Assembly (NCBI RefSeq): GCF_041296385.1 | Contig: NC_091014.1 | Location: 66,534,578-66,598,577, forward strand | Length of the DNA: 64,000 nucleotides | Direction: 5' to 3' | Source: Aphelocoma coerulescens | Taxonomy: Eukaryota; Chordata; Aves; Passeriformes; Corvidae | Shown here: piece after piece, positions 44,301-52,402 of the stretch | Layout of the letters: the number at the start of each line of letters is the position of its first letter | Numbering within the stretch: the first letter of the stretch is position 1 | Program-made: the position numbers and the translations under genes | The notes under the pieces: generated by a model | The model's input: only the letters and a program-made list of their open reading frames with translations | Databases searched by the model: none | What the model was told of the DNA's origin: nothing

Positions 44301-45886
44301 TCGTATTTTGGGGGCCATCCATCTACATACTTTCCCTTCTCTAATGTGTTATCTATCAAGCTCTTGCCAGTCTTTAAGAGCACAGTAAGTAATAAAATAT
44401 CAAAAAAAATGTAAAGAAAAATGCTTGAAACTGCTTGAGAAGTGATAAAAACACAATAGATGCTACATTGTAGAAATGTGCATGCTTGAAGCAGCACACC
44501 AAGAAGTTGAAAAGCATTAGCCATTCAGACAACAAACAATGAAGTAAGTCAGAAACCCACAATACTGAAACATTGTTTTACAAGGGCATTTACAGAGCTG
44601 ACATCTGTTATCTCCAATGGACTTTGGACTTCCTAGAAAGAGATCATTTATTGTCAGGAAAAAAAGTCACTCAGGAATGCACTTACAAAAGACTTTATCT
44701 GATTTTATCAGGTGGGGTACAAAGCTCCCATACTGTCTGTCTCTTTGCAGGCAGCACTACATCCATGGTAATTCTCTTTAATTATTTTTGCTTGGAAATG
44801 GAGAGGATAAAAAACCAAGAAATATGGCTTTACAAGCAGACACCCAAACGGTATACAGCAACCAAAGGATGCATTTAGTGGACACAACATGCACTTGTAC
44901 TGTAAACAGGAGGCCTTTCTGGTGTATCAGACAGTGCAGCAAGAATGTACTTGGAGCACATGTTCTCCCAGAACGATCTGGGCAGCGGCCTCGGGAGTGC
45001 AGCACAGAGGGAACGCTGTGGAGCAGACACCGAACCTGTGCACCACAGCAGACATTCGCATTTAAGGCACAGACCTTCCCCGTTCGACATCTTTGCTGAG
45101 CGAGGTTTCCCTTGCTCGGAGCAGCATCGTCATCCTCCAGCGGTTCGGGACCACCCAGGCGGGCTCACCGGGGCAGCGCTGGGTGCTGGCGTGTACCCAC
45201 CCTCCGTGGGTCCCCCGCAGGGCCTCCGAAGCCCCTCCGTGCCCGGGACAGGTTCTTAACTCTGCAGAGCTGCGGGGGCTGCCGGGCCCAGAGCAGCATC
45301 CCCGGCCCCATGGCACCATCCCCGGACACAGGGTACCATCCCCGGACACAGGGTACCATCCCCGGCCCCATGGCACCATCCCCGGACACAGGGCACCATC
45401 CCCGGACACAGGGCACCACACCATCCTTGGACACAGGGTACCATCCTGGGACACAGGTCACCATCCTTGGACACAGGGTACCATCATTGGACACAGGGCA
45501 CTGCACCATCCTCGGACACAGGGTACCATCCCCGGACACACCCGCGGTGCCGAACAGGCTCAGGCCTCGCCCCCACATCCCGCGGGGGCCGCCGGGGCAC
45601 CTCCAGCCCCCGCTCCCGGCCCCGGCTGCCCTGCGAGCGGGGAGAGGAGGAGGACGAGGAGGAGGAGGAGGAGCCGCCCCACCACCCGCGGCAGCCCCGG
45701 CCCGCCCGCCCGCCTACCTGATTTGGGATAGGTGACGATCCAGACGTCGCTGTCCCTCACCGGGAAATTGGCGATCTCCTCCATCTTCCCGCGGCAGAAG
45801 GGCGGCAGCCGCACCCCATTGTACTCGAAGTACTTGCTCTCGAACTCGCAGGGCGTGCTGGGGGTCTCGGCCTCGCTCTCCGCCAT
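20219..45886 (-). CDS. SULT4A1: SULT4A1, sulfotransferase family 4A member 1 (complete, 7 exons)
   Basis: Joined minus-strand exons 45886-45718, 29208-29078, 27664-27584, 27479-27353, 25260-25166, 23758-23620 and 20331-20219 give 284 codons plus stop with no frame break. The product is a cytosolic, brain-enriched sulfotransferase-fold protein for which no robust substrate is established. Visible landmarks are the Pin1-type TPSTP segment (T8 and T11), the 5'-phosphosulfate loop TYPKSGT (52-58), the catalytic-position His in RLIKSH (H111), the 3'-phosphate segment [11 protein letters not shown] (133-143, with R133 and S141), and the dimer motif [10 protein letters not shown] (254-263, KxxxTVxxxE). 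The second cofactor motif, normally RKGxxGDWKN, is degenerate here ([10 protein letters not shown], 248-257), as in mammals. The start ATG at 45886 has A at -3 and G at +4 and begins with the family's conserved MAESEAETP. Identity with the human protein was judged from memory and looks above 90%. No neighbouring gene is visible. Confidence 0.97.
20332..23619 (-). other. SULT4A1: SULT4A1 intron 6 (3.3 kb)
   Basis: AT-rich intron between exons 6 and 7. A very decayed LINE reverse-transcriptase-like stretch lies near 22586-22665. I see nothing else recognisable in it. Confidence 0.8.
22586..22665 (+). repeat. Ancient LINE (CR1-like) reverse-transcriptase remnant
   Basis: Translation in two frames recalls the CR1 motif FINDLDxGIxCTLSKFADDTK: an FIRDL-like stretch, then after a shift FADHMKAG. 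This is the conserved FADD region of non-LTR reverse transcriptase, heavily decayed. It is based on visual similarity only. Confidence 0.35.
23620..23758 (-). CDS. SULT4A1: SULT4A1 coding exon 6
   Basis: 139 bases: residues 202-247 plus the first base of Gly248, [14 protein letters not shown] through [11 protein letters not shown]. The acceptor is cttacag and the donor gtatgt. Several substitutions relative to human fall here, making it the least conserved stretch of the protein. Confidence 0.96.
23759..25165 (-). other. SULT4A1: SULT4A1 intron 5 (1.4 kb)
   Basis: AT-rich intron without recognisable repeats or coding sequence. Donor gtaggt, acceptor cttacag. Confidence 0.8.
25166..25260 (-). 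CDS. SULT4A1: SULT4A1 coding exon 5
   Basis: 95 bases: the last two bases of Leu170 and residues 171-201 ([20 protein letters not shown] to YEDMHK). It was found by translating the minus strand between a ttgtag acceptor and a gtaggt donor. Phases match exons 4 and 6 exactly. Confidence 0.96.
25261..27352 (-). other. SULT4A1: SULT4A1 intron 4 (2.1 kb)
   Basis: Mixed-composition intron. A plus-strand open frame at 26616-27008 (130 codons) resembles no family and overlaps a locally GC-richer patch. I regard it as chance. Confidence 0.8.
27353..27479 (-). CDS. SULT4A1: SULT4A1 coding exon 4
   Basis: 127 bases, residues 128-169 plus the first base of Leu170. It encodes [18 protein letters not shown], the strand and helix that bind the 3'-phosphate of PAP in active sulfotransferases. 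The acceptor is atcacag, the donor gtaagg. Only a 104-base intron separates it from exon 3. Confidence 0.97.
27480..27583 (-). other. SULT4A1: SULT4A1 intron 3 (104 bp)
   Basis: The only short intron of the gene, bounded by gtgaaa and a pyrimidine-rich run ending cccccatcacag. Its size makes retention possible. Retained sequence would break the frame within the intron. Confidence 0.9.
27584..27664 (-). CDS. SULT4A1: SULT4A1 coding exon 3
   Basis: 81 bases in phase 0, residues 101-127, beginning [16 protein letters not shown] and ending NGNSK. It contains His111 at the position of the catalytic base of sulfotransferases. The acceptor is gttttag and the donor gtgaaa, a weaker donor. Skipping this exon would keep the frame but remove the His. 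Confidence 0.96.
27665..29077 (-). other. SULT4A1: SULT4A1 intron 2 (1.4 kb)
   Basis: Intron between exons 2 and 3, donor gtacaa, acceptor gttttag. Nothing recognisable inside it. Confidence 0.8.
29078..29208 (-). CDS. SULT4A1: SULT4A1 coding exon 2
   Basis: 131 bases: the last two bases of Gly57 and residues 58-100 ([13 protein letters not shown] to LDIIK). The acceptor follows a clear pyrimidine tract ending ctgcag, and the donor is gtacaa. Residue 59 is Gly (GGC), where I recall Ser in human. Confidence 0.97.
30580..30595. repeat. Poly-A tract (16 A) in intron 1
   Basis: Uninterrupted A run after GGGCCATG. No retrocopy body recognised. Confidence 0.95.
35447..35474. repeat. 14-bp tandem duplication
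   Basis: CTCTAAGAACTAAG is followed directly by CTCTAAGAACTGAG, one mismatch. Confidence 0.85.
38045..38408 (+). mobile_element. CR1 LINE fragment, truncated at both ends
   Basis: GC-rich block reading CR1 ORF2 end in the plus sense: GGGGCCACACCTCAGATCCTG, ATTGAGGGGCTGGAGCGTGT, CAGAGAAGGGAACGGAGCTG, CTCAGCCTGGAGAAAAGGAG, then GGCTCTTCTGCCA and GGATGAGAGGAAATGCTTA, after which similarity stops. It lacks the CR1 3' UTR and terminal repeat, unlike normal 5'-truncated copies. It lies in SULT4A1 intron 1, antisense to that gene. It shares subfamily-like sequence with the copy at the right edge. Confidence 0.88.
42325..42439. repeat. Direct 20-bp repeats flanking an AT-rich block
   Basis: CTGGTTTACATTTCCTCCTG at 42325-42344 recurs as CTGGTTTAAATTTCCTCCTG at 42420-42439, 19 of 20 identical. 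Between them lies about 75 bases made almost only of A and T, with repeated TTTTAAT units. It looks like a local duplication with expansion of an AT microsatellite. Confidence 0.9.
45291..45540. repeat. 20-bp minisatellite in SULT4A1 intron 1
   Basis: About 12 tandem copies of a GC-rich 20-bp unit close to GGGTACCATCCCCGGACACA. Variants are GGCACCATC, CCATCCTTGG and a CCCCATGG form appearing twice. The first copies are in exact 20-base register; later copies carry small insertions. The array ends about 180 bases from the exon 1 donor. Its unit has no stop codon in several frames, which produces long spurious open frames on both strands. Confidence 0.95.
45644..45675. repeat. (GGA)n purine tract beside the exon 1 donor
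   Basis: An imperfect GGA/GAGGAC trinucleotide run within intron 1, about 45 bases inside the intron from the donor at 45717. In the transcript it reads as a CCT/CTC pyrimidine tract. Confidence 0.8.
45718..45886 (-). CDS. SULT4A1: SULT4A1 coding exon 1
   Basis: Encodes residues 1-56 plus the first base of Gly57. It carries the acidic N-terminus with two Thr-Pro sites (T8-P9, T11-P12), known in the mammalian protein as ERK/Pin1 sites, and the start of the PAPS loop (TYPKSG). The donor is gtaggc at 45717-45712. The exon lies in a CpG island. The frame is open upstream of the ATG, so the start rests on conservation and the good Kozak context, not on an upstream stop. Confidence 0.97.
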
Positions 45887-46077
45887 CCTCTTCCCTGCGG
45901 GCCGCGGGGGAGGCCGAGGTGCGCGGGCCGCGGGCGCTCCGGCGGCGGGGAGGGAGGGAGGGATGGAGGTGGGGAGGGAGGAAGGGAAGGGGAGGGAAGG
46001 GGCGGGCGAGCGGCGGGCGCGGCAGCCCCGGCCCCCGGCACAGCCCCGCGCACGGCGGGCGGGGGCTCCGCGCACGG

Positions 46078-46085
46078 TGATGTCA
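46078..46085. promoter_or_regulatory. CRE/ATF-like site TGATGTCA upstream of SULT4A1
   Basis: TGATGTCA (reverse TGACATCA) differs by one base from the palindromic cAMP response element. It lies about 195 bases upstream of the ATG, between the GC boxes and the upstream repeat array. As I recall, mouse Sult4a1 is driven by CRE sites near its start that bind CREB and ATF-2, so the position is plausible. Binding here is inference. Confidence 0.45.
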
Positions 46086-46129
46086 TTGCGGGGCAGCCGC
46101 AGCCGCGGCCGGGCCGGCAGGGAGGGGAG

Positions 46130-46355
46130 GGATGCAAGGATGGATGCAGGGATGCAGGGAGGGATGGATGCATGGATGGATGCAGGGATGGATGCAGGGA
46201 TGGATGGATGCAGGGATGAATGCAGGGATGGATGCAGGGATGGATGGATGCAGGGATGAATGCAGGGATGCGGGGGGGACGGACGGATGGATGGATGGAC
46301 GGATGGATGGACGGATAGATGGACGGACGGACGGACGGATGGATGGATGGATGCC
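46130..46355. repeat. GGATG/GGAC tandem array upstream of SULT4A1
   Basis: Two contiguous zones. 46133-46272 is built from GGATG CAGGGATGGATG-type higher-order units of 20-30 bases. 46277-46351 is a pure 4-base repeat mixing GGAC and GGAT. It lies 245-470 bases upstream of the ATG. The repeats read open in most frames, giving poly-(I/H/P/S) and (D/G/M/W) peptides that are artefacts. Confidence 0.95.
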
Positions 46356-49300
46356 CGCCCTGCCGGCCTCACCAGCCCCACAGCCCCTCTCCTCCCTGCT
46401 CTTCTTCTCCGGACGCGGTCGTGGCAGAGGCAGCGGGGGAGGAGGGAGGACCTGCCGCCATCCCCGTTTCCACCCAGCCCGCGGCGGTGCGGGCGCTGTG
46501 GCGGTGCCAAGGCCTCGGAGAGGGCAGGTGGGAGGCTGGGAGTGCAGGGGAGGGGGATGAGCAGCAGCTGCCAGGTGCACCGGGGGCTCATCCCTGCCCA
46601 GGCATGACCCACGGCAGGGGGGGTAAGACAGGCAGGGGAACACACCTGCTTTTTCAACAACACAGGTTATTTGCTCATTGCAGTACTCCTGTTTAAGCCC
46701 ACACCTACTTTCCACACAGGATGCTCTTTATCCTGGTTCCCTCATCCCAGTCTCTTGGTTGCCACTCCTGTATCCGGGGGTAAGAGCTTTTATTACAGCC
46801 TGGGACATCTTTCGAGTGGGGGCTCAGGCCTCAGCACTCAGCGGTACCCAACATATCCCCTGCCACTTCCAGCTTGTGCCTTGGACTTCCCAGGTTGGCA
46901 TCAGAGCTGACTCATTAACATAATTTGTTCGGTGGTCATTAGGCAGCAGGAGCCACCCCCACCCCAACGCTGCTGGGGACTGGTTAGTCAGGACACAGCC
47001 CTTCCTGCACGGTGGCTGCTGCCTGCTCATCCCCCATCTCTCCTGCTCCTGCAGCTCCAGTGTCACTGCTCCTGGGACAGAACTCCAGCAGCACTCCCAG
47101 CTGGATTTACTTGCAAGACAGCCCCAGTGCTGCTGTTCAGGGCACCATCCTATTGGTGCCTGATGGGAAAGTATAATAAAAAATCTAACCTGCCTTAAAA
47201 TGTGTTTGTGCTGCCAAAAGAAAGGCTGGTGTGGCTGTCTGCTTTGGAATAAATGGAATGCTTTGGAATAAATACTGCTGGAATACCCAGCAGTATTTCA
47301 ACAGAATTAAGACTTCTGTTAGTTCCAGAAGGGTCAGTGAAGAACTTTGGTTTAGTTTACTCTTACCAGTCTTATAACAGCTGCTTTATTTTTTAATTAG
47401 GTAACTTTCTGTGATGGTGCTAAAACTCAACAGAAATTCTTTAAAAACTTCAAACCATCTGTAGCAGATTTGTACATTTGAAAGAAATAAAATAGGCATA
47501 TAAAGAAGCAGCAAAGTAAGGGAAGAAGGTACAATTACTTGGAAAATACATGTCTAAGTGCTAGGGAATAAATTACAATAGCTGATTTCAATTGAGTTTT
47601 CTAAATTGTGAACAGCAACCAGCTGGAGCTTGTGTGTCTTGTCAAACTCTCTCTTCTACAGAAGCAACCTCAGGAAAACTAGCAGCTCAAATGTCTGAGC
47701 AGTAACTGCATTCAGGCTTTATAGTCCTTCCCACCAGCATAAATCAATCCTTTTACTGTTGTTTACTTATATCTGTTCATGCTAAAAATAAACTGGAGAT
47801 ATTAAAGCCCTGGTTAGAGCAGGCAGGAAAAGTATGTTAAAATCTATCCTTTAAAATATTATTTCACTGACAGGAAATGCTTTGCAGTGATGTGTTAGGA
47901 AAAAAAAATAACAACAGCAGCAACAACAACAACAAAAAACAAAACAAAACAAAAAGAAACCTCAAAACCCAACCATATAATGTTTCAAATGAAAGAAAAG
48001 TTGGAATGTAACTGAGAAACCAGGTCCCCTGGATTAACTGCACTTGGGATGACTGTCTCTGTGCTGCAGGTGCAGTAAGTGAGGATGTTGGAACTGTAGT
48101 GCACAAATTGCACAGCTGATGTATGCATGTGGATATTAAGCATCAGGATTTAATGCCTCCATGCAGATCACTGGCCCGGTGCTTACTCAGATGTGACATA
48201 TCCAAGTCACATCAGATCTGCTGGGTATTCCAAGACAAGTGGACCACAAAATGCATGGAAACTGTTTAGGAATTCCCTGTTAAAACAGACTGCAGTCAGT
48301 AGTTCCATCATTCACAAACAGGGTGAGGCTGGCAGACCCTCATTCAGGTACCCAAGAGTTTATGCAAATGACCTGAGGATGATCCAGTGTTAAAACTAAA
48401 TAAAAATCAAATGTGCTGTAACAGATGAACCATCCTGGAGTGTTTCACTTACCCTCAAACTAGACAGGACTCGTGGAGTGAATCAGAATATGTGGCTTGC
48501 AAAGTGATGGAGGTGAAAAAACTTTGGATTCTCTCACAGTAATGTAAACTGGGACCAACCTCAGTAGACCCATCTCTGTACAAAACTCGGCTAGGAGGAA
48601 AGTGAGGAGAAGATCTTAGAAGAAGAATGAAACACCAGCCTTGGGAAAATGTTGTCATTTTCAGACTTGCAAAAGCAGAATTTAACCCTGGAAAAAGGCC
48701 TGTCTGTTCCTCTGCAGCTTTGGTATGTCTGTATTTCTGTGGTCTGTCACTGCACAAAGCGCCCCTACACCTTTGTACTCCTGAAGAGTCTGGAGGTGTC
48801 TCCTTGCTGCTGCTGCCAGATGTGCCTAAAGCTGAAGGTACTGTAAATAATGTCCCTGTCTTGAGGTGCATGCACACTGATGCTCACACAAATAGGGAGT
48901 TTCAGCTTTCGAAATCCATCTGATGAACAAAGTTAAATCTGGCAATATTTTGCCTTACCTTTGTATTAAAACATTGTAGCAGCAACTTGCATCAAGGCTG
49001 GAGGGGCGTGTTCACAGAAAGATAAACTGCACAGGAAGACAAAAGCTAACTGCAATTCATCTTTAGACATGACATCTCATAAATGCTCCTGTAGGTATTA
49101 CATGAAGCTGCTGCAGTGTTACCCTAATAACAGCACGTGATGTTGGATTAATGTGCCAGATTGGTGTTTGCAAAACGCTGCTGCCTGCTGGCCACTGGCA
49201 TTTGTTCCGTGAGGAGACAAGAACTTTCAGGAATGTTTCTCACTGACTCACACCAAATGTGAGCCACAACCATGGCAGGTTTGAGCACATGATCCTAACA

Positions 49301-51934
49301 CAGCGTTTAATTCTTCTGCTGTGAATGAGGCTGAGGATCGAGCTGTTAATCAGCACTCGCCAGCTTTTTTCTGTTTCTTGTACCTGTAACCAGGAATGAG
49401 GGCTCTGGTCTTATAACCAGGATGTTAAGGAATATGATCTCTTTTCTACTGGGATTTCTGTGTAACCTTAATTAACTCAGTCTCTCTTCACTTTAATTTC
49501 CACCTGTCAAAATGGTGCAAGGATTGCAATCCACCTCACAAGGCTGTCCAAAGATAAATCTCATGCCTCTCATTACCTAATCACAAGATACATCATCTTT
49601 CTAGGAGATGAGATTAATGCAAATCATGATTTCTTTGATGTGATCCTGATCAATGCAATTGGGGTGCAAGGGTTTGTATTTCTCTCTGAAATGTTCTTAT
49701 CTTAGTACTGGACAGAGCCAGTTGCTGAACGTCCCAGGCTGTAGGAGACACTCAGTCTTACATTCAGGAGCAATGCAAATCACTTGGTGTGCCAGCTCTG
49801 AGGCAGGTCCTTACTAGAGAATATCTTTCACAAATTTACAGTGTTTATATAATTATACCCTAGGTAATTTCACATTCAGCAGACTTGGATTATGACTACA
49901 TGTAGACATCATGTATCCCTTTATCCCTTTAGCACCACCCTTCTCAACAGGCCAGGCAGGAACTTCCAGACAAGATGAGTTTACCATACCACCGGCTTCA
50001 ACAGAATTAAAAAACATGTGATCACTTTGCATCATATATATTGTGCAAGAAATGAGGGTGGGAACACAAAGAGATGAGTAATGAAAATACACAGCAAGTT
50101 GTGGTATGGTTTCAAGGGAAAAAAGCTGGGGATGCACTGATATTTTCAGTGCCTCAAAGGAAAGGTCATGTGAGAGGAAGATGAGCAGCAAATTAGTCAG
50201 CACTGCTTTGCTTTTCTGAAAGGTCAAAATGGCAGTCTCTGTAGACCCCCAGCACAAATTGTGCAATGGTAATTCCACTAGACAAAATGGTATGGGATAC
50301 CTTTGATAGTTTAATATTGAATAGCTGTAAATGTCTCCCCAGTGGGCTTTAGCTACCTGAACACGTGTTTCTGCATTCTATACTCCCATGACATTGAATT
50401 TGTGGCTATTTTTAAGTGCAACTGTTATTCAATAAGCAGGTTAATTTTTAATTTGGGATAATTTTTGTAGCATAACTGTTTATGGCTGGGATTGAGCCAC
50501 AAGGAAAGAAAACTTCTAACTTAATCTGCTCTAGGTTTGATTGGAAATATTCATAATGTGCATAATTGTTAGGATTCAGTGCACTAGGAAAGGCAGATGA
50601 CTGAGTGACTTTTGAACATGCTAATTTCTTTCTTGCTGCCTAATAAAGGTTGTACAGCTAACTCATGTGGAGCTAGTTTATTTTTGAGGTACCTGATGTG
50701 ACCAGTAACGATTCGGTACCACACAAAAACCAAACCCAAACCAGTTCTGTGAGAGTTTTGTGGTTGTTATGATTGCAGCACCACAGGAACTGATAGAAGG
50801 TGAACTGGATGTGGCTGCCTTACTGCTGTGGGCTGAGAGTTATTTTTCCTTCTGAATTTACCTCTCTCAAAGCAAGCTGCTTTAGAAGTAATGCAAATAC
50901 AGTTGTCCCTGATGAGAAATAATGAGAAAACACTCATTTGTATTATGCTTCTAAAAGTATATTTTGTTTTAGGTTTGTTTTTAAGACTCATTCTCAAAGG
51001 CATTCCCAGGAAGTCTGGTATTGGGAGTTATATCACCTGGGCCTCAAAACACACACCTCGGGAAGTGTGATGGGAAACACTTTACCTAGGTTACTAAGCA
51101 AGTCACATGGTTCTTACACCTGCATCTTACTTTTGACTCCTGGAGCAACTCTAGGGTAAACAACTCTTCATTCTGCTTGAGACACGAAGTAGCAATAAGG
51201 CACCCTGTCTGTAAGAGAACTTTTACAGGTTACAACTAATGCAAAATCCTCTTTCCTTGTCCTAGGCCATCACCTTTGGAGCAGTTACCTGTGACCTTCA
51301 GCCCCCAAAGTGCAGCCATCCAGCACTGTCTTGGGCTGAGCATGTCTCACATTCTCAAGACAAAGCAGGTAGTACCATATATGATTTATCATACAGCTAG
51401 ACAGCTGCTTTTCCATCTTCAGGAATAATTTTCGTTCTTTGTTGTCTGAGACTGAAAGTTGTCTGCTGAGCTGCTTTCTAGTCACCCATTTCTAGGTGTG
51501 TGGTGGAGAAAAAGGAAATATAAGGGACTATTTCCTCTTTTGTAATTGTAGGCAGTCCAGAGTGACAGCCTCTGTTGTGTAAATCTCCTGGATGCCTACC
51601 AATTGTTGCTGCTGCTGCAGCTACTCTGAGGAAAAGCAGCTGCAGGATTCTAGCAGGATGCTCAGCAGTGGGAAAGCACAGTGTCTGGAAAAAACTTGAA
51701 AAGGGGGAAGAAAGTGTGGTAACAGGTGCTTTGAGGAGGAGGATGGTTACTCAGACATCAAAATGTCATTCCTGCAGCTCACAGAGAGTACAGGTTGCAG
51801 TGTGGGCTGTGATATTGCTGCCTGGTGAGCACAGGGCTAAGCAAATCCACCTCACAATTATTGCAGGCACTGGTGCAGTAGCAGGCGTATGCACAATGGG
51901 AGGGAGATAATCTTTTGTACATGAGTTTGAGTAA
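46356..51934. other. Non-coding DNA upstream of SULT4A1
   Basis: The CpG-rich character fades by about 46640. After that the sequence is ordinary, with a CAA/AAAAC repeat at 47900-47961 and a two-copy GCTTTGGAATAAAT repeat near 47240-47275. No exon recognised. Confidence 0.7.
47900..47961. repeat. A-rich CAA/AAAAC simple repeat
   Basis: An A run followed by CAGCAGCAACAACAACAAC and then AAAAC units. Confidence 0.95.
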
Positions 51935-51940
51935 CATTTC
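51935..51940. repeat. Left target-site duplication CATTTC of the ERVK-like LTR
   Basis: Matches exactly the hexamer at 52397-52402 immediately after the LTR end. Confidence 0.7.
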
Positions 51941-52396
51941 TATTGGAGAATGGCTAGAGGAGCAGGGACATGGCTCATTGATAGAATTATTGGATCAATA
52001 ATTCAACTGTACAAGTAAAAAGGCCTGTGTGAGAAAAATTCTACATGAGACAAATCCCTGTGTGAGAAACCCGCCTGGGAACCAGAAGGGAGTTTTTGAG
52101 AAGGTGCAGCTGTGCTGATAAGATGGACTATCCCTAAGAAGGGAGGAAGATCTTTGATCTCTCAAGACAAAACATAAATAATAAGAAGCTTGCCAAATGT
52201 AGTCTTTTATCTAACCCAATTATGTAGAGGTAAGAATGCACTTTTGTAAGTTTCAACTAATTAAAGAACTGATAAGCTTGTATTCAATACTCTATATAAG
52301 TGCCTTTGTATTGCTAATAAACGGAGCTTGCATATATCAATCGTATGGGTTGCCTGCAATGTCTCTCCTCACCGAAGTCATCGATCATTTGCAACA
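51941..52396 (+). mobile_element. Solo LTR, ERVK-like (alpharetrovirus-type layout)
   Basis: 456 bp flanked by a perfect 6-bp direct repeat CATTTC (51935-51940 and 52397-52402), the duplication size of class II avian retroviruses. The right end is GCAACA. The left end reads TATTGG, which would pair with it if the canonical second base G had become A. A TATATAA box (52293-52299) and AATAAA (52316-52321) lie 17 bases apart, the compact short-R layout of alpharetroviral LTRs, followed by about 75 bases of U5. U3 holds a duplicated 13-mer (52024-52036, 52057-52069) and a palindrome (51984-52004). No internal retroviral sequence adjoins it, so it is a recombined solo copy. Confidence 0.75.
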
Positions 52397-52402
52397 CATT
52401 TC
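52397..52402. repeat. Right target-site duplication CATTTC of the ERVK-like LTR
   Basis: Exact copy of the hexamer at 51935-51940. Confidence 0.7.

Larger units (their letters stand above)
29209..45717 (-). other. SULT4A1: SULT4A1 intron 1 (16.5 kb)
   Basis: The long first intron. Supported contents are a 16-base A run (30580-30595), a CR1 fragment (38045-38408), an AT-rich insertion between direct repeats (42325-42439), a 14-bp tandem duplication (35447-35474), the GGA tract and the 20-bp minisatellite. A plus-strand TATAAAA at 37281-37287 and an AATAAA at 37726-37731 were seen but no gene was supported. Open frames up to 155 codons (42549-43016) have no recognisable family. Confidence 0.85.
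45540..46130 (-). promoter_or_regulatory. SULT4A1: SULT4A1 CpG-island promoter and 5' UTR
   Basis: Very GC- and CpG-rich DNA surrounds exon 1 and extends about 240 bases upstream of the ATG. It contains GC-box sequences at 45999-46007 (GGGGCGGGC) and 46057-46065. There is no TATA box at a sensible distance, so a dispersed CpG-island start is expected somewhere in 45900-46100. The transcription start itself cannot be placed from sequence. Confidence 0.75.

Noticed and set aside
45062..45735. Long overlapping open frames of 130-212 codons on both strands around the minisatellite
   Set aside because: They are produced by a stop-free GC-rich 20-bp tandem repeat; the peptides merely repeat the unit and no domain is present.
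46083..46715. Open frames of 115-210 codons rich in Ile-His-Pro-Ser or Asp-Gly-Met-Trp
   Set aside because: Direct translation of the GGATG/GGAC repeats; not a protein family and open on both strands.
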